Source: Pseudomonadota bacterium | Lineage (GTDB): Bacteria > Desulfobacterota > Desulfovibrionia > Desulfovibrionales > Desulfomicrobiaceae | Assembly: GCA_018902545.1 (NCBI GenBank) | Contig: JAHIQM010000005.1 | Coordinates: 1 to 64,000, forward strand | Reading direction: 5' to 3' | DNA: 64,000 bases | In this document: positions 57,440 to 64,000 of the stretch, piece after piece | Numbering within the stretch: the first letter of the stretch is position 1 | Layout of the letters: each line of letters starts with the position of its first letter | Translations under genes and position numbers: made by a program | The notes under the pieces: model-generated | Told to the model about the DNA's origin: nothing | What the model saw: only the letters and a program-made list of their open reading frames with translations | Databases searched by the model: none

Positions 57440-59524
57440 TCAAACTATCTCATCCTGAATACGGCTGTCGAAGACCCGCTGGATCTTGCGGTCCGAGCGG
57501 GGCAGGCTGCCGTAATCCACCAGTTCCAGCTCCACGGTGACCATGAGTTGCCGCTTGATCTGGTGTCCGGCCTCGTGGATCAGTTCCGGGCCGCGCCCAG
57601 CAGCCACGCCCTCGGCGCGCTCCACCACCAGACGCAGATGGTCGCGGCCCCCGTCGCCTCTGGTCAGATGGATCTGGTACTCCGAGCCCAGCCCCGGCAC
57701 CGCCGAGAGGATGGTGTCGATGGAGCTGGGGTAGATGTTCACGCCCCGGAACTTTATGGTGTCGTCGGAACGACCCTTGATGCGCGAATGCCGGGGCATG
57801 ATGCTGCCGCAGGTGCACGGCCCGGGGATGATGCGCGTGATGTCGCGGGTGCGGTAACGGATCAGCGGAGACCCCTCCTTGCACAGGGTGGTGATGACCA
57901 TCTCGCCCCATTCCCCTTCCGGCATGGGGGCGAGGGTTTCAGGGTCCAGGATTTCCATGAGGTAGTAGTCGCCCCAGTAGTGGATGCAGTCGTGGTCGGA
58001 GCATTCGATTCCCGCGCCCGGCCCGTAGAGCTCGGTCAGGCCGGTGATGTCGAAAAGCTCGGCCCCGCCGAAGAGTTCGGAAATCTTTTTGCGCATGGAG
58101 CGGCTGGAACGCTCGGAGCCATAGATGATCTTCCTGACGGCGATCTTGTCGGCGATGCCGCGCTTGTGAATCTCCTCGGCCATGAGCAGGGCCATGGAAG
58201 CCGTGGAGCAGAAGACCGTGGACTGAAAATCGAGCAGGAACTGGATATGCATGTCGATGTTGCCCGGGCCCACCGGTACGGCCAGGGCCCCGACCTTCTC
58301 GCAGCCGAGCTGAAAGCCCATGCCCGCCGTCCAGACCCCGTAGCCCACGGCGATCTGCACCCGATCCAGGGGCGTGATCCCCGCGCTCTGGTAACAGCGC
58401 GCGAACATATCGGTCCAGTCGTCCAGATCCTTTTGCGTGTAGCAGAGCACCTTGCGCTTGCCCGTGGTCCCGGAGCTGGCATGCACGCGCACCAGCTGTT
58501 CAAAAGGCACGCTCTTCAAGGGAAAGGGGTAGCCGTCGCGCAGGTCGTCGGTGGTGGTGAAGGGCAGTCGCCGCAGATCATCAAGGCTCTGGATTGACTC
58601 CGGCGTGACGCCCGCCGCTTCAAGCTTGGCGCGGTAAGCGGGCGAGCCCTCGAAGGCGTGGCGTATGGTCCACTGGAGTCCCCGCAGCTGGTGGGCTTCA
58701 AGTTCTTCGCCGGAGTTAAAGGAGGGCATGAAGTTTGTGTGCATAGGCAGTTTCTCCAGACGGATATTGGTCAGCCCGGCCGCACCCAGGCGGCTGGCCG
58801 AAGGGTTGTCTTGGCTGGCCGCGCCCAGGAAGGCGGCGCGCAGGGCCGGGTCAAGGAGCAGGTCGCGGCTTTTGCCCTGTTCGACGATCTTGCCGCCAGC
58901 CAACAGATAGGCCGTGTCCGAGGCGGAAAGAGCGCGGGCGGCGTTCTGTTCGACGATGAGAATCGTCGTGCCGGACCGGGAGAGCTGGTGGATGATGGAA
59001 AAAATTTCGTCAGTGATGCGCGGGGCCAGACCCAGGCTCGGTTCGTCCAGGAGCAACAGGCGCGGGGACGCCATCAGCGCCCGGCCCATGGCCAGCATCT
59101 GCTGCTCGCCCCCGGACAGGGTCCCGGCCAACTGCTGCCGACGCTCTCTCAGCTTGGGAAAGCGGGCGAAAACCTCGTCCATGCGCCTGGTTTCCTCGGC
59201 CTTGGCCAGACTGAGCGGGATGGCCCCGAGCTGCAGGTTCTCAAACACCGAGAGCTGCGCAAAGACTTCGCGTCCCTCCGGGGAAAGGGCCAGGCCGTGG
59301 CGGACCATGCGCGCCGGGCTTGACCCGGTCACGGACTTGCCTTCGAGCAGGATTTCTCCACCCGAAGGCCGGACCAGCCCCATCACGCACTTGAGCAGGG
59401 TGCTCTTGCCCGCTCCGTTGGCCCCGACCAAGGCCACGGTCTGCCCGGCCTCGATTTCCATGTCGATACCGAAAAGGGCCTGGGCCGCGCCGTAATGTGC
59501 CGTCAGATTCTTTATGGTCAGCAT
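57440..59524 (-). CDS. livF-paaK: Fusion of Liv-type ABC ATPase (LivF) and PaaK-like aryl-CoA ligase
   Basis: 694 residues in one open frame. Residues 1-238 are LivF: Walker A GANGAGKST, signature LSGGEQQMLAMGRA, Walker B LLLLDEPSLGLAP, H-loop IVEQNA. A 25-residue linker follows (DNPSASRLGAAGLTNIRLEK). Residues about 261-694 are a phenylacetate-CoA ligase: SSGTTGKRKV (P-loop-like AMP motif), TGLTELYGPG and IKGRSDDTIKFRG. An internal ATG at 58744 has GGAG 9 bases ahead, so PaaK alone (434 residues, normal length) could also be made. The fusion may couple uptake of an aromatic acid to its activation. It overlaps livG end to end at 59524. Confidence 0.85.
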   Translation of the reverse strand: MLTIKNLTAHYGAAQALFGIDMEIEAGQTVALVGANGAGKSTLLKCVMGLVRPSGGEILLEGKSVTGSSPARMVRHGLALSPEGREVFAQLSVFENLQLGAIPLSLAKAEETRRMDEVFARFPKLRERRQQLAGTLSGGEQQMLAMGRALMASPRLLLLDEPSLGLAPRITDEIFSIIHQLSRSGTTILIVEQNAARALSASDTAYLLAGGKIVEQGKSRDLLLDPALRAAFLGAASQDNPSASRLGAAGLTNIRLEKLPMHTNFMPSFNSGEELEAHQLRGLQWTIRHAFEGSPAYRAKLEAAGVTPESIQSLDDLRRLPFTTTDDLRDGYPFPLKSVPFEQLVRVHASSGTTGKRKVLCYTQKDLDDWTDMFARCYQSAGITPLDRVQIAVGYGVWTAGMGFQLGCEKVGALAVPVGPGNIDMHIQFLLDFQSTVFCSTASMALLMAEEIHKRGIADKIAVRKIIYGSERSSRSMRKKISELFGGAELFDITGLTELYGPGAGIECSDHDCIHYWGDYYLMEILDPETLAPMPEGEWGEMVITTLCKEGSPLIRYRTRDITRIIPGPCTCGSIMPRHSRIKGRSDDTIKFRGVNIYPSSIDTILSAVPGLGSEYQIHLTRGDGGRDHLRLVVERAEGVAAGRGPELIHEAGHQIKRQLMVTVELELVDYGSLPRSDRKIQRVFDSRIQDEIV

Positions 59525-60288
59525 CAGGCCGTGGCCTCCATTCTTCCAAGATAGGCTTCAAGGACCAGTGGATTGCGGCGCACTTCGCCTGCCGTGCCCG
59601 TGGCGATACAGCGCCCGCTATCGAGCACCACCACCAGATCCGCGATGCTCATGACCAGGTCCATGTCGTGCTCCACCAGCAATATGGTGTGTCCTGCGCG
59701 GCGCAGGTTTTTGAGCTGATCGCCCACGGCTGCGGTCTCCTCGGCGTTGAGGCCAGCCACGGGCTCGTCGAGGAGCAGCAGTTTGGGGCTGCCGACAATG
59801 GCCCGCGCCAGCTCGACCCGCTTCTTGTCGCCGTAGGCCAGCACCCCCGCCGGCCACTGGGCCTTGTCGGCCAGCCCGAACCGATCCATGGCCTCCAGGG
59901 CCTTAAGCCGCAGTCGGCGTTCGCGGTGGCGCAGGTAGGGCAGGCGCAGCATGGCCATGAGCATGGACTCCCCGCCTTCGCAGGTCAGGCCGGTCAGCAC
60001 GTTGTCGAGCACCGACAAACGCGGGAACAGCCGCAGATTCTGAAACGTGCGGTGGATGCCCAGGCGCGTGACACGGTGAGCGGGCAGCCCCGAGATTTCC
60101 TGGTCCAGAAAACGGATCGACCCGCTGCTGGGAGGGAAAACCCCGGTCATGCAGTTGATGAGCGTGCTCTTGCCCGCGCCGTTGGGGCCGATGAGCGCGG
60201 TAAGGTGCCCGGCAGGGACGCTTAAGGACACGTCCTGCAGGGCGGGCAGGCCCCCGAAAAATTTGCTTACCCCGTCAAGCCGCAGCAT
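59524..60288 (-). CDS. livG: Liv ABC transporter ATPase, LivG
   Basis: 254 residues from ATG 60288, which has GGAGG 7 bases upstream (the GTG at 60294 is too close to it). Walker A GPNGAGKST, Walker B LLLLDEPVAGLN; the signature is the LivG variant LAYGDKKRVELARA. It pairs with LivF to power import through LivH/LivM. It overlaps livM by 14 bp and abuts the livF-paaK start. Confidence 0.9.
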   Translation of the reverse strand: MLRLDGVSKFFGGLPALQDVSLSVPAGHLTALIGPNGAGKSTLINCMTGVFPPSSGSIRFLDQEISGLPAHRVTRLGIHRTFQNLRLFPRLSVLDNVLTGLTCEGGESMLMAMLRLPYLRHRERRLRLKALEAMDRFGLADKAQWPAGVLAYGDKKRVELARAIVGSPKLLLLDEPVAGLNAEETAAVGDQLKNLRRAGHTILLVEHDMDLVMSIADLVVVLDSGRCIATGTAGEVRRNPLVLEAYLGRMEATA

Positions 60289-61273
60289 GGTCACGCCTCC
60301 ACAGGGCCAGCCGCACCCGGATCATGTCGGTCAGGCCCGTGATCAGGCCCTGGGGCAGGAACATGAGCACCAGCACAAGGATGCCGCCGTGCACGAAGTC
60401 CTTGTAGGTGTCGAAGAATTCCACCCATTCCGGTATCAGCGTCAGAAAGGCCGCGCCGAAGACCGACCCCCAGATGGAGCCCATGCCGCCGATGACGACC
60501 ATGATGACGAAGTCCGTGGAGGCGAAGATGCCGAAGGTGTCGGGGCTGACGTACTGGTAGCAGTGGGCGAAGAGGCTGCCCGCCAGGGAGGCCAGCACGG
60601 CCGAGAGTACGAAGATCTTGACCTTGGCGGCGCGGGTGTCCACGCCCAGGCTGGCCGCCGCCGTCTCGTCCCCGGCCAGGGCGGCCAGACCCCGGCCCAC
60701 CCCGCTGCGCACCAGATTGAGGCACAGCAGCAGGCAGGCCATGGCGAAGCCCCACAAGAGATAGTGACGACTGACCGGATCGTCGAAGGTCAGATCGCCG
60801 ATGGAGAGGCTCGGGATGCCCGCGAACCCGCTGGGCCCGCCTGTGACTTCATCCCATTGCAGCAGGATCGTATGCACCACGTAATTGAGGCCAAGGGTGG
60901 CCATGGCCAGATAATGGCCGGAAAGTCGCAGCACCGGGATGCCGACCAAGAGAGCGATCAGCCCGACCAGCAGGGCGACCAGAAACATGGCCGGCCAGGG
61001 GGCCAGCCCGAAGGTCACCGTGGCGATGCCCGATCCGTATGCGCCCAGGCCGAAGAACGCGGCATGACCCAGGGATATCTGCCCGGCAAAACCGATGAAG
61101 AGGTTCAGGCCAAGGACCACGATGGCGTTGATGGCGATGAGGTTGGTCAGACCCAGGGTGTAGGGGTTGTCCTCTATATAGGGAAAGATGATCAGACCGG
61201 CGGCCATGAGGGTCACGAAGAGGCCGGTGCGATGCAGCGTGATGAAGTAGAGAATGTTTTGTCTGCCGGTCAT
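60275..61273 (-). CDS. livM: Liv ABC transporter permease, LivM
   Basis: 332 residues with about nine membrane segments and the family core FAGQISLGHAAFFGLGAYGS. It forms half of the import channel. Its stop overlaps livG. Upstream, a 437-bp gap with a palindromic insert separates it from livH. Confidence 0.9.
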   Translation of the reverse strand: MTGRQNILYFITLHRTGLFVTLMAAGLIIFPYIEDNPYTLGLTNLIAINAIVVLGLNLFIGFAGQISLGHAAFFGLGAYGSGIATVTFGLAPWPAMFLVALLVGLIALLVGIPVLRLSGHYLAMATLGLNYVVHTILLQWDEVTGGPSGFAGIPSLSIGDLTFDDPVSRHYLLWGFAMACLLLCLNLVRSGVGRGLAALAGDETAAASLGVDTRAAKVKIFVLSAVLASLAGSLFAHCYQYVSPDTFGIFASTDFVIMVVIGGMGSIWGSVFGAAFLTLIPEWVEFFDTYKDFVHGGILVLVLMFLPQGLITGLTDMIRVRLALWRRDHAAA

Positions 61274-61393
61274 GAGCGTCCTTGGAGATGCTGTTGTCTG
61301 GGACGGGAAAGTATAATCGATTCGGCCGGGGGTAAAGGGTGGAAATTAGTGTTTTGTCAGGAAGATGTCGAGTGGCCAGTCTTTGCCGCGTCA

Positions 61394-61660
61394 TACACGT
61401 AGGGGCAGGCCTGTGTGCCTGCCCTTTCTCGGTTGGCGTGTCAGTCACGCGCTTGGCGATTATGTGTGATGCATGCTGATGGCGGCGGCTTGGCGGGATG
61501 GGATTGCCGCTTGCCGAAACTCCTTCGCGGGCCTCGTAAGGCTTGATCGTCGCGTGCAGGACGAGCGAATCGAGAGGCGCGACCGACGACGGTCAAGCCA
61601 ACGATGCCTGGCTCAGTCAGACAGTCGGCAAACGCCAATCCCATCCCGCCAAGCCTCGGT
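61394..61660. mobile_element. Palindromic, MITE-like insert between livM and livH
   Basis: Within the 437-bp gap (61274-61710) lie a small hairpin (GGGCAGGC at 61403-61410 and GCCTGCCC at 61417-61424, followed by TTT) and a large inverted repeat: 61487-61517 pairs with 61625-61655 over 31 bases with two or three mismatches (20 perfect outer bases). A second, inner pair (GGCTTGATCGTCG near 61541, CGACGGTCAAGCC near 61592) fits inside. The structure could fold into one long stem. Boundaries are approximate. No transposase is present. It looks like a non-autonomous repeat inserted into the operon; a structured RNA is the alternative. Confidence 0.45.
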
Positions 61661-61710
61661 TGTGCACTTATATGTAAAAGGAAAGGCTGAAAACCAATTA
61701 AGGAAAAGCC

Positions 61711-62583
61711 TCACTTGCCGAGCAACCCCTTCGGACGGACGAAAAGGACCAGCAGCAGGACCACGAAGGCGACTACATCCTTATAGGCGCTGGACAGATA
61801 TCCGGCGGACAGGGACTCCAGAAGTCCCAGCCCCAGGCCGCCGAGGATGGCGCCGGGGAAGGAGCCGAAGCCTCCGAGGATGGCGGCGGCGAAGCCTTTG
61901 AGGCCGAGCAGCACGCCGACGTCGTAATTGAGCGTGGTGATGGGCGTGACCAGCACCCCGGCCAGGCCGCCCAGGGCTCCGGCGATGGCGTAGCTGGTCA
62001 GGCGGATGCGTCCCGTGCCGATGCCAACCACGGCCGCCGCCGTGGGGTTGGAGGCCACGGCGCGCATGCTCAGGCCAAGCGAGGTGCGGTGAAAGAACCA
62101 GGTCAGGATCGCGATGGCGACCACGGTCAGGCCCAGAATCCACAAGGCCTGCGGCAGTACGCTCGCGCCCAGGATCTGCACCGGGACATCCGGGGTCAGC
62201 GGGGGAAGCGCCATGCGGTTCGTGCCCCACACGATCTTGATGATCCCGCGCAGGATGATGGACAGGCCCACGGTCAGAAAGATGAGCACCAGATGGTTGT
62301 CCGAGCGCGCTGGCCGAAGCCCCACGCGCTCGACGACCATGGCGGTGATGGCAACTAAAATCACTGCCAGCCCCAGGGACGGGATGGTGGGCAGACCCAG
62401 GGCGAAGAGGGCCGAGAACATGAACATCCCGCCCAGGGTGACAAAATCCACCTGGATGAAGTTGACTATGCCCATGGTGTTGCTGACCACGCAGAAGCCC
62501 AGGGCGATAAGGGCGTAGATGGCCCCACTGGTCAGCCCGCCGAAAATGTATTGCAAAAGATCGGTGTACAAAATTGTTTCCAA
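61711..62583 (-). CDS. livH: Liv ABC transporter permease, LivH
   Basis: 290 residues with eight or so membrane segments and the LivH start (LLQYIFGGLTSGAIYALIAL). The start is a TTG at 62583 with a weak ribosome site; no better start is visible. It is the first gene of the operon and is separated from livM by an inserted palindromic repeat. Confidence 0.88.
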   Translation of the reverse strand: METILYTDLLQYIFGGLTSGAIYALIALGFCVVSNTMGIVNFIQVDFVTLGGMFMFSALFALGLPTIPSLGLAVILVAITAMVVERVGLRPARSDNHLVLIFLTVGLSIILRGIIKIVWGTNRMALPPLTPDVPVQILGASVLPQALWILGLTVVAIAILTWFFHRTSLGLSMRAVASNPTAAAVVGIGTGRIRLTSYAIAGALGGLAGVLVTPITTLNYDVGVLLGLKGFAAAILGGFGSFPGAILGGLGLGLLESLSAGYLSSAYKDVVAFVVLLLVLFVRPKGLLGK

Positions 62584-63361
62584 CTGCTTGAAATGTGAAG
62601 GTGGTTTCGTGTAATGGAGATGGCAGGGAATTTCAAGGATTCCTGCGGGCCTCTCCCGATGCGTTTTGGCCGGACCCTGTCGAAAGTGCTTAAATAAGGT
62701 TTATGATCTGGACAAATGCTAAATTCAGCCAATGACCGAAAAATCATTTATGGCTTAGTCGGCAAGCTCGATTTTTGTCTTACACATATTGTATGACAAA
62801 TTTCAGGGCTACTCTCTCCATTGATCGAAGGCGCGTATCGCTGAATATCTTAGGCAAATTTCAGTCATCCAGTTGAAATCAACTTCTCTATAGTTTGCTT
62901 GGACAAATGTTTTGACTTTTAGCGCATCTTGAGAAAAAAATTGTCTTACAAGTAACCCTTGCTCATAAAAATTTGGCTACTTTATAGTAGTCGCAGGGAT
63001 GTATCGAGAGGCCACTGTAACAAGTCGCGAATGAATCTGGAGGTCATTCTAGCTGAGGAATAATTACTTTTTTATCAGATATTTAAGAATAGATACGTCA
63101 TCCTTCTTCAAAGAGATGACGACTTTTCGCGGACATCTCTATCAAGACCAATGTGAACGTCTCGGCTGTCAGACGAAATAATTTGAGTTCGAAATCAAGA
63201 TCGCGATGACCAAATGATCGCCAGTGGCGTCTTCATGAGTTTTTGCCAAAAATACCAAATTGTTAAAGGTATGCTTGAAATTATTACCCGCGTTGTCCCG
63301 ACAAACGATCTTCACATGGAGCCGGTGGTGATAATGATGTCGCAACTTTGCGGAGCCGGAC
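62584..63361. other. AT-rich non-coding stretch, about 780 bp
   Basis: No convincing gene on either strand. From about 62690 to 63250 the DNA is clearly more AT-rich than the genome. It contains small hairpins (for example CGTCATC 63096-63102 with GATGACG 63115-63121) and presumably the liv promoter and the promoter of the PAS gene. A 64-codon frame on the minus strand (63169-63363) has no recognisable family. It may be a decayed gene or a transferred remnant. Confidence 0.5.
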
Positions 63362-64000
63362 ATGGCTCCTGAACTCCCTGCAAGACTACCCTCGCAACTT
63401 TTCGGGTTTCAAAATGTGGACGATCTGCTGCTGAACGCTCCCATCGGCATGTTCTCCTCCACTCCCGAAGGGCGATATCTGTACGTAAACCCAGCCTGGG
63501 TCAGCATATTCGGCTACGATTCGCTAGAGGACGTCCTTGTCTCGGTTACTGACATTGCCTCACAGCTTTATTTCAATCCTGACGAAAGGGAAGAATTCAA
63601 ACGGTTGCTTGAACTTCATGGCGAAGTCGTCAACTTCGAAAGCAAGTTCAAACGGCGGGACGGGTCCGTTATCTGGGTGTCCAGAACCGCCAGGACCGTC
63701 CGTAACGGCCAGGGCCAAGTCTCCCACTATCAGGGCTTCACCACGGACATCACCGCGCGCAAGCAATCTGAAGCGGCTCTGCACAAACAAAAAGTCATGC
63801 TGCAGCATCTGTTCGACAGCTCTCCGGAGGCCATCGCCATTGTTGATGAACAGGGTTGTGTTCTGCAGATCAACAAATCCTTCGCTGATCTTTTCGGGTA
63901 CGCATGGGAAGATGCGCCCGGCAAGCAAATAGACGACCTCATCTCCCAGGGCAGCTATCATGACGAAGCGGGGCGCTATTCGGATCTCGTTTTCAAAAAA
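63362..64000 (+). CDS. PAS-domain signalling protein (3' end outside window)
   Basis: The first 213 residues are visible. ATG 63362 has GGAG 6 bases before it. A PAS domain with PAC motif (LLNAPIGMFSSTPEGRYLYV, then RRDGSVIWVSRTARTVRNG and GFTTDITARKQSEAAL) is followed by a second PAS (LFDSSPEAIAIVDEQGCVLQ). Such tandem PAS arrays lead to a histidine kinase or a diguanylate cyclase; the output domain lies past the window edge. Confidence 0.85.
   Translation, partial: MAPELPARLPSQLFGFQNVDDLLLNAPIGMFSSTPEGRYLYVNPAWVSIFGYDSLEDVLVSVTDIASQLYFNPDEREEFKRLLELHGEVVNFESKFKRRDGSVIWVSRTARTVRNGQGQVSHYQGFTTDITARKQSEAALHKQKVMLQHLFDSSPEAIAIVDEQGCVLQINKSFADLFGYAWEDAPGKQIDDLISQGSYHDEAGRYSDLVFKK

Noticed and set aside
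63169-63363. 64-codon minus-strand frame in the AT-rich spacer
   Set aside because: No family, no convincing ribosome site, and it overlaps the upstream region of the PAS gene.
1-64000. CRISPR arrays, rRNA and tRNA genes, complete insertion sequences
   Set aside because: No regularly spaced direct repeats of CRISPR type, no tRNA cloverleaf or rRNA sequence and no transposase gene were seen. The only repeats of note are inside the giant gene and the liv insert.

Overview
The window is about 64 kb of mostly high-GC DNA packed with genes and reads like an anaerobic, sulfate-reducing deltaproteobacterium of the Desulfovibrionales (Desulfomicrobium/Desulfovibrio type). That is an inference from gene content: iron-sulfur membrane proteins, HDOD/two-component proteins, an FNR/HcpR-type palindrome, a PaaK next to a Liv transporter, and a small selenoprotein with a recognisable SECIS hairpin. 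No rRNA, tRNA or CRISPR array was seen.

Region 1 (1-29759) is a surface-protein and export locus. One reading frame fills 1-22422 and is already open at the left edge, so the real protein exceeds 7,470 residues. It is built from nested repeats (about 85-95 residues, grouped in places into about 350-residue and about 600-residue super-repeats), then RTX-like calcium-binding repeats and a charged tail. Behind it lie a small DUF3467 protein, a GAF-HlyD membrane fusion protein, a PqqD-like/M50/HlyD-like membrane protein, a SecA-like ATPase that stops before the usual C-terminal third, and a short periplasmic HlyD/RND-type adaptor. There is no ABC exporter and no TolC here. I read this as a candidate undescribed export or anchoring machine for the giant protein; it is the main lead of the window.

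Region 2 (29901-47119) is mostly housekeeping and signalling: a helix-hairpin-helix protein, a Tat-type lytic transglycosylase, a 36-codon gene, a TlpA-like thioredoxin, shikimate kinase, two iron-sulfur proteins, SlyX, an HDOD-histidine kinase-receiver hybrid, a MinD/FlhG-like ATPase with a pseudo-receiver, an aminotransferase, a Nudix hydrolase, MurI, an RNase H-fold protein, a second HDOD protein, PcnB and UvrC. Hidden behind the second HDOD gene is a 66-codon gene with an in-frame TGA between two CXXC motifs, followed by a SECIS-like stem-loop with an AGGTC loop: a small selenoprotein.

Region 3 (47193-50256) is an AT-rich island: a solitary HigA-type antitoxin with a tandem 3' fragment, then on the minus strand an attC-like hairpin, an ASCH protein, a PIN-GNAT-EVE/ASCH-like protein and a P-loop kinase-like protein. 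It looks horizontally acquired and may be a defence or stress module.

Region 4 (50555-56051) has an ECF-type importer whose ATPase is split into two complementary half-proteins, a Nudix hydrolase, a second TlpA-like protein, an RluB-type pseudouridine synthase, an NlpE/META lipoprotein and a beta-carbonic anhydrase. Region 5 (56235-62583) is a branched-chain/aromatic-type Liv transporter operon in which LivF is fused in frame to a PaaK-like aryl-CoA ligase, with a palindromic mobile-repeat-like insert between livM and livH. The right end (63362-64000) is the start of a PAS-domain signalling protein, after about 780 bp of AT-rich non-coding DNA.
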